Source: Ceratodon purpureus (Eukaryota; Streptophyta; Bryopsida; Pseudoditrichales; Ditrichaceae). Taken from it: a stretch of 64,000 nucleotides of DNA. Below the pieces are notes generated by a model, which had not been told where the DNA came from, did no database searches, and saw only the letters and a program-made list of their open reading frames with translations. The stretch lies in NCBI GenBank assembly GCA_014871385.1, contig CM026431.1:1930464-1994463 (forward strand), in the 5' to 3' direction. A program made the translations under genes and the position numbers. Positions 1 to 10,219 of this stretch are shown piece by piece; the stretch's first letter is position 1, and every line of letters begins with the position of its first letter.

Positions 1-2630
1 ACATTTCTCTATTATATATGAGAGTTTTTATAAATGTAATTAACATGATTGCATTTTAAACTGTCATCAAAGAATTGGGTCGTTAGCTATTAATTCGAGG
101 CTATGAAAAAATTGGGACTCAATTGTTTATTTAAATTTAAGTTTTAATTAAAAAAATTAAAATTAAATAATTTATTTTTTCACTTTAAGAAAGGACATAC
201 ATGAAACTATTAATCAGAGAATCATAATCTATTAGAAATATTTATAAACATGTTGCTATGGACCTATTCTATACATTTGATTCAATAAAATACATGTATA
301 TATGAAAATCCATGAAATTTCTTAATTTATATAACAGTGTTACAGAACAAAGTGGTCTCTTCAAAAGTGGCTTAAGATAAACCATTTTTATAAATTGGTA
401 AATAAATTCTTCTACATTTTTTTAAATGAAAAATTAACGGAACTCACACTAGTAAAAAAGATTGACATACTCCGAAATGGGCCGGAGTTCTTGCAAGAGA
501 TTTCTTTCTTTGGGTCTAGAATGAATGGTGGGGTCATGGAAGGCAGTAGAATTTAGAACAGAGGAGAGGAGAGGCAACCAACTTTGAGGAGTGATTTCAG
601 GACTTGTTCCACGCTCGCCGAGTTCGAGAATTTCGCTCTAGATTGCGAGCTCCAGCTTCGGATCATTCGCTTCATTATTGCTCATGAGCCAAGCTAGCAC
701 ACATCATGTATGGTCGTCAGCAACTACGACTGCTGCATCCAAGTGTCCAGGTCTAGTCCCAGCCTGCTCAAGGAGATCATCTAATTCCATGGCATTGGCA
801 TTGACCTTGGCATTGTCGATTCATGCAGATGGATGGGTGTCTGGCAAGGTTGTCTTTCGTCTGGAGCCTCCGGAAGGGGTTCTGCATGCTGATCAGTCCT
901 TGGATTCATGGTGTTTTGCATGTTTCGGAATGATTGTTTAGGATGGTGGTTCTGAATGAAGAGTCGTTGTGACCTTGGATGCTGGTTTCCACTGGAGGAA
1001 GACGTGCATGTCCTGCATGATTCAAGATTGAATGATCGACTGTAGTGTGTAGAGTTTTGGAGAGATGAGTTTTGAGGTAGTGGAAGTGAAATTCTTTGTT
1101 GCTGGAACAATGTCGAACGGTGTGTTAGATGGTACTTGTTAAGTTATGAGAAAGGTACTGTGGATATTTTTCTTTCTTCGCATCTTTGTTGTCTGAACAT
1201 GCAACACTGCAAAGAGTATGTGGTTGTGAAGGAGTAAATATCACAATGAGACGTAATTGGCACATTTTGGACTTGTTTTTGGTGAAGTTTTTTGTGATTG
1301 TTGAAGTTCCTGGCACTTTAGAACTAATATGCTGCATGCATTACAGCTGGGTATATGTTAATGATCCTATAACTGATCAACGACAAAATGATTCAATTGT
1401 GCAGCTTACATGTTTTAGTTTGAAGATATTTGAATTGAGTTCGTCTAAACATTCTCTGCTCATCAGACGTTTCTGTCTGGGCTGGGCACAAAGGCTTGCA
1501 CAGACTTGAAGGAACGTTTGTATAATAACCTGGGCTAGACTGAATGTGAAGTGGATCTTACATTAACTTTGTGTGGTTTCTACAGGGCTTGATAGTCGTC
1601 TTTCAGCCGTTTGGAAAGGGTTTTATGTACAGAGTTGTGTCCCGTGTGCAACAATGTCCATGTAATGGTATATATTTTGGAATCTGATAAATATGCCTGT
1701 GTCCTTCGCATTGTGCTAGGATTTTAAGGATTCAATAACTCTCTCGTTTGTCAGGACTCAGATTAACTTACACCGTGAAGAGAAATCTCTCGGTCTCAGA
1801 TGATCTCGTGCACTTGATCTTTGATAAATTATATAGGATGGTTCACCATAAAATTAACACATTTTTCTTCGTTCTACTATTAATTTGATCTGCTACTGCT
1901 TTGCTAATTTGTTCTTGTAATATTTTAAGGCTTTTCACCTGTCTAATCGATGATCATTAGGTGATGTCTGATGATCTCATTATGCCATTGTTTTAAACAC
2001 AAGTTTGAATCGACTGGTTTCAAAGTTCGAAACGGATACATGTATTTTCAACGCACTTGCTTGATACATGTCCAACCTAACGTATCCAATGGAATTCCAA
2101 TGTGTTTTCTGAAACACGGAGGCTCTCTCAAACCATTTCACAATGTGAATTGCATGTCACAGGTGCACCACGTAGAGTATGTTGGGTTGATTCTCAAGTA
2201 CATATATCACATGCTCTAGCATTACACCATTGTTGCAAGAGGTCCTGCTTTGAGGAACCTGTCTTTAATATATGCTAACTTAAGATAGTCCTTGATATAA
2301 ATTCCGGGAAGTCACATACAGTGCTTCCGGGAAATACACTTCTATTTTAGAAGGAAACGCATGGACCTTGAGGGGGAGCTTACACTAGATTTAGGCCTAG
2401 AATTCAGGAGCAATTTGAGGACGCATTTCACAGGCAAAGGCAGGCTTCTCCTCCTTAATCCAGAGGAAGAATGCTCTCAAGAAGACAGGTCCAGTTTGCC
2501 ATTTGATAAGGCTTTATTTTGATGCGTCTTCCATAGCTGGAAACAATGATCAGTCCAGTTCATGCAAAGCATTCCTCTAGCAAGCAGGAGTCCTAGTTTC
2601 GTCCGAAGTTGAAGTTATAGGTGGAGTTTC
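1..2630. other. Spacer with no supported gene
   Basis: AT-rich up to about 480, then more mixed sequence. Between about 540 and 1700 the plus strand has moderate GC, scattered short open frames and a T/G-rich end, so it could be a non-coding transcript or an untranslated region. No open frame here resembles a known family, and stops are frequent in all frames. A small frame starting at 2361 (about 52 codons) is also unrecognised. Nothing here is strong enough to call. Confidence 0.4.
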
Positions 2631-3143
2631 ATGGAATGCAAGGGTAAGAAGGTGCAAGACACTCTGCACATCTTAGTGCCTTACGGTGGGCCTTGTGACC
2701 GCCTCCGCTTCGGGCTTCATTGTAGCAGCTGGCTGCCTCGGCCCTTGGGAGTCATCATCTGGAGTGTGCTTCATTTGTTACTCATTTTCGAGGAGTGCAT
2801 CAGAGGCATTATTGTAATGTTCCTTACAGCAACATTTGTAGTTCTGTTTCTATTGTGGAAATTGGTTCTGGTCCTCGGAGTCGTTCTAGTTGTCCCTGCA
2901 GGAATGCTCTTCTACACTTTTGTTGCGCTTTACCGCTGCCTGGTTCGTAGGCCCCAACAGTGGGTCTTTTCACTGCAAGAGCTTCACATAGAGTACCAAT
3001 CCCTGATAACTGATGGCATCGATGAAATACTCGGGGGAAGATTTGCATCAACCATTTGGGAAGGGGTCATCGTTTGGTACACTTCTGTTCGGTCGTTGAT
3101 GCTTACTGAAGTGTTGCATGGTTTCGACGTCATCTGCATTTGA
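2631..3143 (+). CDS. Possible small multi-pass membrane protein, unrecognised
   Basis: An uninterrupted frame of 170 codons starting at ATG. I do not recognise the family. Residues about 38 to 105 are strongly hydrophobic and can be read as two to three membrane spans, broken by a short acidic/basic turn (FEECIRG) and followed by a basic stretch (YRCLVRRPQQW) that would favour a cytosolic C-terminal half. The C-terminal 60 residues are soluble-looking and mildly acidic. No signal peptide is obvious. It stands alone, about 1.2 kb before the pogo-like transposon, with no conserved neighbour. The hydrophobic run argues for real coding, but the frame is short enough to be chance, and it could also be one exon of a larger or decayed gene. 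Confidence 0.3.
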   Translation: MECKGKKVQDTLHILVPYGGPCDRLRFGLHCSSWLPRPLGVIIWSVLHLLLIFEECIRGIIVMFLTATFVVLFLLWKLVLVLGVVLVVPAGMLFYTFVALYRCLVRRPQQWVFSLQELHIEYQSLITDGIDEILGGRFASTIWEGVIVWYTSVRSLMLTEVLHGFDVICI

Positions 3144-4378
3144 ATCTCTAGCTGGAGATTCAAGATGTTATAATTCAGCAAATGAATTTTTCCTTGATCA
3201 TGTTGACGTGATTATGCTTAACGAGCATCGGAATGAAATTCAATCATGTTTAAATTTGTGTTTATGAGGCAAATCTAGTCAAAAGACCTCACCATTCAAA
3301 TGCTTGTAATCTTTATGGAATACATATATTTGCTGAATGTGTGACAACACCTTTCAACCCAGTAGTACCACCTGCCTTGGATGCCAATTGCTCGGTCTTT
3401 GTATAATTTACAGTGTACCGAAGGGGTTTGAGAATACTCAATATATTGGACATTGGCAGTGACATGCAGAGTAACTGAATCAGTACTTAGTGAGAACAAT
3501 TTAGTAAAAGAACAAGAAATGTATGATATTACAGTATGCATTTACTAAACTGAATGTTTGGTTGTGTACATTGTTTCTAATTGCAGTTCACAGGTCAAGA
3601 GTTTTAGAACCACTCCCAGTCTATGTTATGGTGACGTAGATCTTGGGGTATAGCGCGAAAGAAGTTTTCTTTACAATATCCGATTCTTTGAATCAAATTT
3701 TGTTCTTCCCCAATCAACATGAACTTTGAAGACGGTCAACCCTGGATTGATGTATCAAAAGAAATTGATAGATTCTGGTTGTGCAAAAACTACAGTTGTG
3801 CTGTACGTATACACGAAATATATTTCAATACATCATACGTTCGTACAACATCGTCGACGTGATTATTTTAAAATTACTTCCTGCCATGATCAGACATTTA
3901 GATTAACATTTTCATCATTGATGAGGAATAATAATTATAGAAGGCAACAAGGGTGTCAGCTGCTCTTCAGGAGGAGACACTGCCTGTCAGCAGCTCTGAT
4001 GTTGAAGATGTTTTGATTGCGGAAGGAAAGTGTTAGACACCATTGGTGGTCACAACTTCGGTTCTCAGACGCTCTGAACGGCCCCCAGATCTGGTGGTCA
4101 CTCTGATAAGAGTTTTGCAAACTAGGCCCCAATTTGCAGATCATGTGTGAACCAAGATATGCATCTGGTCATGATAAAAGAGCTGTGCATTTTGATTGCA
4201 AAGAAATAAAGCAAAGGACCATACTTGTGAACCTTATTCCGACCGGGAGGTTGCAGCAGCGCCCAGAAATTCGGAATGATGGATTTTGTTGTCCTTGCTC
4301 CATAAGTTCCCACATCTTTCCATGCGTGTGCAGTTTGTTGATGAGGAAAACACGAGCCATTTCAAAAACAGGGTCAAG
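3144..4378. other. Spacer left of the transposon
   Basis: About 1.2 kb of mixed composition between the small membrane ORF and the transposon. Only short frames below 100 codons occur, with no recognisable motif. The sequence directly flanking the transposon at its left end gives the TA target dinucleotide (4379-4380). Confidence 0.4.
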
Positions 4379-4380
4379 TA

Positions 4381-4404
4381 AGGTAGAGGCACCCATTGTC
4401 GACC
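4381..4404. repeat. Left terminal inverted repeat of the pogo-like element
   Basis: 24 bp starting AGGTAGAGGCACC and ending GTCGACC. It pairs with 8400-8423, 21 of 24 positions matching, and is directly preceded by the TA at 4379-4380. Confidence 0.85.
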
Positions 4405-4909
4405 GGGCCCCCATACCTGTGCACTAGAGTGACATGGTAACCGTCACATGCATGACCTGTGCTCAGTATGGTAGGCGTCAGCTAATTTTCAGCGACTTGC
4501 AATGCATACACAGGATTGACGGCATGACAAATAGTGGGCTAACTGATTAAAATAGCATCGTGGTTGGTAAATGGGGCGTTGCAATTTATAGAAGGTGTGC
4601 GTTTTGGATGAAATTAGAGGTACATGCAAGTGGCAATCCGAGTTTAGGAAGACAGGTTTCAGTGGTAGCAGAATTGACTTGTGTAATCGGTGGTGAACAT
4701 AATCAGAGTTATGGATTAACGGTTTCTAGGTACAGGCAGATCATGGGGCTAACTACCACCTCATGACAATTAGATTATAAAGCAGGGCCTTCCTTGAATC
4801 CATTCAGCACAGTTTGCAGCCACAGTCTCGCTTCTAACTGACGTAGCTAAGTTATTCAATATACAGTCTCATAAGCAGTTCCAGTCTCAGATCACTTAGA
4901 TCCGAAGTC

Positions 4910-7900
4910 ATGGGTGAAGAGTTTGTTTGCCGTGGGAGTCGCCGTAGACAGCATGCAGAAGTCGATGACGATGTCTTCTTGTTACATGACGATGATGTAG
5001 ATTGCTTCCCGGAGCTGCAGTACGGTGACACTTCCGGTGGATCAGAATCAGAATTTCTGAGTGGAGATGAAGAGAGTCCAATCGGGACGCAGGACATTGA
5101 CTACAGTGACTTGCATGTTTTGCAGGATTATCGGCAGAATGGAAGAAGGGGCGGTCGACGGACTGCAGCTGAAGGTTTCGGAGCTCCTGAGCGTGGATCC
5201 GCAGCGCCTGTCGACAATGGGAGAAGGGAGGGTCGCGCTGCACCGCCGCTTCAAGGTGGAGGCCTCCTTCGGCCGGTACATCAATCACCGGAGCTGGTGA
5301 GGCCGGGCCCAGGGCTGCTTCGAAGCAGCCAGTCAGCGTTCCGCGGCCCTCGCGTTCGCTTGTATGCCAATACGCCGGCAGCCACTGGTGAACGTCGCAT
5401 GCCGCCTCGAAGTCAGCGCAGGAGGCAGCCTTCGCAACTCCGTCCAGGTATCTCTCATTCAGCTGATCCCAACTCGCTTCGTCATGGCCTGCAGCAGTCA
5501 GAGAATGTTACTGCCAGAGGATCACAAAGGCGGAGGACATGTACAGCACGTCCCAAACAAAGCCTGTGGAGTAATGAGGACTTACAGAAGGCACTAGCGG
5601 CAGTAGACGACGGACATAACATGAGGGAGGCTGCCAGAATGCACAACATACCTTATTCTTCGTTTCGGGAGTGGTGTTACGGGATGCGTACGAGCCGGAA
5701 GAAGGGGCCGCCTAGCGTTTTGAGTCCCGCTGAGGAGGACCAGTTGTGCGCCTACTTGCTGGAGATGTGTGATCGAGGATTCGGCTTGTCTCCCACAGCC
5801 CTTCGAATGAAGGTGTACGAAATAACGCAGTCTCGATGGACACCATTCCGGGATGGCATCCCAGGAAGGGGATGGATGCGGTGGTGGAAGCGGCGACATC
5901 CAGAATTGACCCTGCGCGTATCACAAGCACTTGAGTCAGCCCGTGCAAGAGGACTGTGTGAGGAGAATGTGAGAAGCTTCTACGAAAATCTGCAACACCT
6001 ATATGATTTGCATAAGTATACACCTGATAGGGTATGGAACTGCGATGAATCTGGAGCACAGGCAGGAAGAAATGGAGGGGCAGTTGTCATTGCTAAAAGA
6101 GGTGCGCGTCGGGTACATACCGTTGTGCCAAACCAAAGAGAGTGGTTATCTGTTTTGGTTTGTATCTCAGCTTCGGGATCCTCTATCCCAACATTCTACA
6201 TTTTCCGGGGTAGACGTTTTCGACAGAATTACATAGAGAAATGTGAACCTGGAGCTACAATGGCTATGCAACAGAAGGCATGGATGACGTCTTACCTGTT
6301 TTCGGCTTGGATTTCACATTTCATTGAGAGTGTGAGAAGAAACTGTGGCATCTCCCCCGAAAATCGACACCTGTTAATCCTAGATGGACATAACAGTCAT
6401 GTCACGTTTGATGTGGTTAGGGAAGCAAGCGCAGCAGGGTTAGATTTGCTAACGCTTCCTTCACACACATCACACGCACTTCAACCATTAGATGTGGGGG
6501 TTTTTAAACCTTTTAAGCAATATTTTAGAGAGTACCGAGATTACTGGACCAGCAGACACCTAAACGAAGCTGCTGCTAAGGATACATTAGCCCAGTGGGT
6601 TTCACTAGCTTTGAGGCGCTCTCTAAGTCCTAGCAACATTAAAAAGGGATTCAGTGCTACTGGAATTTGGCCATTAGATTTTAATGCAGTGAATGAGCAC
6701 ATGCGTCCCTCTGAAACGTATCAGGCAGTCGACATTGGCCTGGACACATCTGAGACTATAGCGCAGACTCAGCAGGGTGAGGGCTCTGCAGGACCGAGTC
6801 AGCAGAGAACTGCGACTGCTACTGCGACTGCTACAGCATTCGACATGGACGCTGCAAGAGAAGATGGAGAGCACGAGGACAGAAACTTATCTGTTGAAAA
6901 CCATGCCGACATTGAGGCTGAATTTGCCGAAGTTCCGGACTCAACCGCAGTGCACTTCTTCGTTGATGCTGATCCCACCGACCCCACTGCTGCAGACGAG
7001 ATAGTCGGCTTCGAGGAGGGCGGTGCTACTGTCGACTCGATCACGCAATTCCTCACGCTGCCAACTGTGGCATCAAGGGTTACTTCACGATCGCGGGACC
7101 CAATCATGGACTTCAGTAAGTCTATAATGTTGACGTCCGATCAATACATTCAAGCAGCTGCGGAATTGAAGGAAGCGAAAGCACAAGCAGCAAGGCAAAA
7201 AGAAGAAGCGAGGGTTGAAAAAGAAGAGCGACGGAAGCGCAAAGACATTGAACGCGAGGAAGCCAGAGTAGCAAAAGAGGCTCGCGCGGTGGAAGTCGCC
7301 GAGGCCCGCGCCCACAAGGCCGCCGAACGAGAGGAAGCCCGTGTAGCGAAAGCCGCCCGAGCTGCAGAGATTGCAGCGGCGAAGGCCGCCAAGGCTGCCC
7401 AACGTGAGGAAGCCCAACGACTGAAGGCGGAACGCGCCATCGCAGCTTCGGAGGCACGGGCTCGCCGAGAGTCAGAGAGGGCCCACGCAGCGGCTATGGA
7501 CCTCTTCGTCGCAGCAGATAGGGCCCAAAGGCAGTCGACGAGGGCTGCGGAGACAACACAGGGGCAACAAACTCTAAGCCGGCAGTTCCAGCAGGTTTCG
7601 ACTCTCGCCCCGAACCTCACCGCACCGAATCAAGCCATACCGAGGTTTGTTACACAGGTATCGTCTACGTTGCACTCGCCACCGGAGGATCCACTCTTCT
7701 GGCGCATGCAGCAATTACCAGTCGACAGTCAAGCAATTCGCCCCTCGCCAATCCCTCACCACTCGCAAGCGTCGCAGCACCCTCCACTTGATTTGTACAG
7801 AGGAATTCCGTGGCAATCGCAACACCTCCCGCCACAGATTGACCGAGCAAACGCACCATCAACAGCACCAACGAGCGCACAAACAGGACGAGAACATGCA

Positions 7901-7975
7901 ACAATTGATTCCGCAAACGAGGAGACGGGAGGTTCCGTTGGCAATGACCGTTGCCTGGGCGGAAGAGTAAGTTAG
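4910..7975 (+). CDS. pogo/Tigger-like DDE transposase, full length
   Basis: Intronless frame of 1021 residues; the ATG at 4910 is the first in the frame. It is the enzyme expected to cut and paste the surrounding element. Residues about 219-260 form a psq/CENP-B-type helix-turn-helix (LWSNEDLQKAL...AARMHNIPYSSFREW), followed by a second DNA-binding helical region with the GRGWMRWWKRRHPEL motif, then the DDE_1 catalytic domain. The three acidic residues are visible: D379 in WNCDESG, D492 in LILDGHNSH and D528 in LQPLDVGVFKPFK. The last two are separated by 35 residues (DD35D), a spacing within the pogo/Tigger range. The N-terminal 210 residues are acidic then basic and disordered. From about 740 to 860 there is a long charged Ala/Arg/Glu/Lys-rich coiled-coil, then a Gln/Pro/Ser-rich tail. 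The protein is about twice the usual pogo transposase length because of these extensions. A host-domesticated gene is the alternative, but the flanking inverted repeats argue for a mobile copy. Confidence 0.88.
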   Translation: MGEEFVCRGSRRRQHAEVDDDVFLLHDDDVDCFPELQYGDTSGGSESEFLSGDEESPIGTQDIDYSDLHVLQDYRQNGRRGGRRTAAEGFGAPERGSAAPVDNGRREGRAAPPLQGGGLLRPVHQSPELVRPGPGLLRSSQSAFRGPRVRLYANTPAATGERRMPPRSQRRRQPSQLRPGISHSADPNSLRHGLQQSENVTARGSQRRRTCTARPKQSLWSNEDLQKALAAVDDGHNMREAARMHNIPYSSFREWCYGMRTSRKKGPPSVLSPAEEDQLCAYLLEMCDRGFGLSPTALRMKVYEITQSRWTPFRDGIPGRGWMRWWKRRHPELTLRVSQALESARARGLCEENVRSFYENLQHLYDLHKYTPDRVWNCDESGAQAGRNGGAVVIAKRGARRVHTVVPNQREWLSVLVCISASGSSIPTFYIFRGRRFRQNYIEKCEPGATMAMQQKAWMTSYLFSAWISHFIESVRRNCGISPENRHLLILDGHNSHVTFDVVREASAAGLDLLTLPSHTSHALQPLDVGVFKPFKQYFREYRDYWTSRHLNEAAAKDTLAQWVSLALRRSLSPSNIKKGFSATGIWPLDFNAVNEHMRPSETYQAVDIGLDTSETIAQTQQGEGSAGPSQQRTATATATATAFDMDAAREDGEHEDRNLSVENHADIEAEFAEVPDSTAVHFFVDADPTDPTAADEIVGFEEGGATVDSITQFLTLPTVASRVTSRSRDPIMDFSKSIMLTSDQYIQAAAELKEAKAQAARQKEEARVEKEERRKRKDIEREEARVAKEARAVEVAEARAHKAAEREEARVAKAARAAEIAAAKAAKAAQREEAQRLKAERAIAASEARARRESERAHAAAMDLFVAADRAQRQSTRAAETTQGQQTLSRQFQQVSTLAPNLTAPNQAIPRFVTQVSSTLHSPPEDPLFWRMQQLPVDSQAIRPSPIPHHSQASQHPPLDLYRGIPWQSQHLPPQIDRANAPSTAPTSAQTGREHATIDSANEETGGSVGNDRCLGGRVS

Positions 7976-8399
7976 CGCGGGGGTTTAGAATTAGGCTCGC
8001 ACCCTTCTGTTCACCACTGAGTTTGCCTCCCGCGAGTTTAGGATACAGCTTGGATGATTGAAGCCCAGCAGGTGGCCACTTTTCTGTTTCCAAGTTGTCG
8101 ACTTCTGGTCCCTGCTTGCTCTGTAATGAGTACGATTTGTGGCAGGCACTTGTCACATGTGAGCACGATTTGTGCAAATTTTAATTGCTGGGTTTTTGTA
8201 TTCTCATTAACAGCTTCTCGTGAGTCTATTGGCTCTGTATTGGTTTCAGAGCACTTTTTGATTCTAAAATTCATAGTAATTTGCACATTGCAGAAAAAAA
8301 AACTGAAAAATCTCCATTCCTTGAGAACCTTATTTCTCTGTGCAAGAAAAATAACCCCATAGGATTCCACCTCAATTATATATCAAAAATCGCTTAAGT

Positions 8400-8423
8400 G
8401 GTCGACTTTAGGTGCCTCTACCT
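8400..8423. repeat. Right terminal inverted repeat of the pogo-like element
   Basis: Ends GGTGCCTCTACCT and is the inverted partner of 4381-4404. It is followed directly by TA at 8424-8425. Confidence 0.85.
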
Positions 8424-8425
8424 TA

Positions 8426-9478
8426 CATGCAAACCAACGCCTTCCTTTGAGACAAATGCAACCTTCAATTATGGTTAGTTGAATTTGAGATAATGATGTC
8501 AAGGAAGAGGCTTGAGTGTGATGTTATTATTACTTCAGTCAAAATTAGTGCAGATGTGTTGAATGGTGTAGGTCAGCAGAGACGCATGCAATCTGATGGA
8601 TTACAGGGTTTGCGGGGATTGGCTTCACATGGAGGTCTGGAATTTGAGCAGCTTGATTTGGGGCTGATCAGACAGGAGATAAATGAATACTAGGTGCTCT
8701 GTATGTGGAGCAGCTACAGTGAATGAAATCTGTCCCTTTGAGTCTCGGCAACTTTTGATGAGTTTCTCATGTGTGAGCACCTGTACCGGAAAATTCAACT
8801 GTACTGCCTGCTAATTCAGGTTGTGGGATCTCAGGTTATGCTGAAGAACTGGTTACTACTTCAGTTTTAAAATAAAAATAAAACACAATCCCTGTATTAT
8901 TTCCCGCCATTTTCCCCATTGGCTTGTTGTGGGAAAGAAAATATATAACTTCAGAGATAAAACACCATCAACAAGTGCACTGTAAGTAATCCCCTCTTGT
9001 GGATGTGAGGGCTGCTTCAGTACACTATGACGGACTTGAGCGCCCCACATCAATATATCAGCCCAAACGAAGGTGAAAAGTCCAAACTCTTTGGTTAGAA
9101 AATATCTTAAATTTTATAGAAGATCAAAAGAATTTTATAATGTAAAATAAAAAATAAAAAATAAAAAATAAATGAAGGAGTATAAAATAATAAAGAAAAT
9201 GTGAGAAAAGGTGAAAATAGTTTCATAAAGAATTGCTATAACAAAATTTGTAGCTAATTGAAATTTAGTTTATTTTGGATCAATATAGGTCCATTGTGAA
9301 TAATTGTCAAACTAGTACGGGTAAATGATAGAGGACAAGCCATTTGTAGACCATGACCTTTAGTCTTCTTGTGCATGTTTTAATGAAAAAATTGATGACT
9401 AATAGAAGGAATTTAATTTGGCCAAAAACATAATCTCGAATCCTTGAGATGCCATTATTTTGGTACCAAAACTTAGTA
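8426..9478. other. AT-rich spacer between two DNA elements
   Basis: No supported gene. It contains an A-rich simple repeat near 9145-9172 (AAAAATAAAAAAT-type units) and scattered short frames without motifs. The last four bases (9475-9478, AGTA) are the probable left target duplication of the next element. Confidence 0.4.
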
Positions 9479-10215
9479 GGGGGGAAGCACAATAAAGTGG
9501 ACCACAAAAGTGCTTAGCTCATTGCCAATTTCAGCCTGTTGTGTAAACACGCTAGAAAGTGGCATCTAAAACTTCTTGATGGGAAATTAAGTTTAGAATA
9601 CGGAAAGTAGACTTGATGTACTACAACTTCCGAAATTTGCGTTCGTAGTTGTTGAGTTGAGACACCTCTATGAACACGACAAAGTTGAACAAAGTGAATG
9701 CAGTCATTTGGAAAAGTGACCGTATTACATTGTAGTTTTGACAGAAATCACTTTTGACTTTGTGGGGCCCTTTGTTTGTACAATACGCTTGTAGAAATGA
9801 TCCGGGTGGCCGTGTTTGCAATCCTAGATTGGCGAAAAGTATCCCCGGGACGTTTTTAAAACACTATTTTCGGTGAAACTTTTTGTGAGGTTTTTTTCAT
9901 CGAAAATTGTTTTTTAAATTGGAAAAAACATCCTCTAAAGACAATAGAGGGCCCCAAATGAAGCAATCAAGACTTTGGAAAAGTTCATTTTCATGATTTA
10001 GAACTAGGGGTCAAATAAAGTTTCAATTGAAGATGTTTTTTTCATTGAGATGTGTGTAAGATACCTTATGACACCTTAGAAAGTGACTAAAATGCTCAAA
10101 AACTACACCAAAATGCTCAAAATCAGCTTTGAAATATAAAAAACAGCACACTTCATATTCACTTCCTAGTGATCACATATTGCACTTGGTGGTCCACTTT
10201 ATTGCGCTTCCTCCC
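9479..10215. mobile_element. Non-autonomous DNA transposon with 27-bp inverted ends
   Basis: A 737-bp AT-rich segment. The left end (9479-9505) begins GGGGGGAAGCACAATAAAG and the right end (10189-10215) is its inverted complement with about two mismatches in 27 bp. Both sides are flanked by AGTA (9475-9478 and 10216-10219), a candidate target duplication of 3-4 bp. There is no coding capacity inside, only AT-rich sequence with internal near-repeats such as AAAATGCTCAAAA at about 10090 and 10112. It therefore looks like a MITE or an internally deleted element. I cannot assign the superfamily: the ends do not match the pogo element at 4.4-8.4 kb, and the short duplication is compatible with more than one family. 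Confidence 0.65.
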
Positions 10216-10219
10216 AGTA

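Larger units (their letters stand above)
4381..8423 (+). mobile_element. Complete pogo/Tigger-type (Tc1-mariner superfamily) DNA transposon
   Basis: The element is 4043 bp. Its left end (4381-4404) starts AGGTAGAGGCACC and its right end (8400-8423) is the inverted complement, with three mismatches in 24 bp. It is flanked on both sides by TA (4379-4380 and 8424-8425), the target duplication typical of Tc1/mariner/pogo elements. The single long gene inside encodes a CENP-B/pogo-like transposase with a complete DDD triad and no disabling mutation. About 530 bp of leader precede the start codon and about 450 bp follow the stop. Intact ends, an intact frame and an exact TA duplication suggest a fairly recent insertion, possibly still mobile. 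Whether it moves cannot be told from one copy. Confidence 0.85.

Noticed and set aside
7150-7620. Minus-strand 156-codon frame inside the transposase
   Set aside because: It is the antisense of the Ala/Arg/Glu-rich coiled-coil; GC-rich biased codons keep the reverse frame open.
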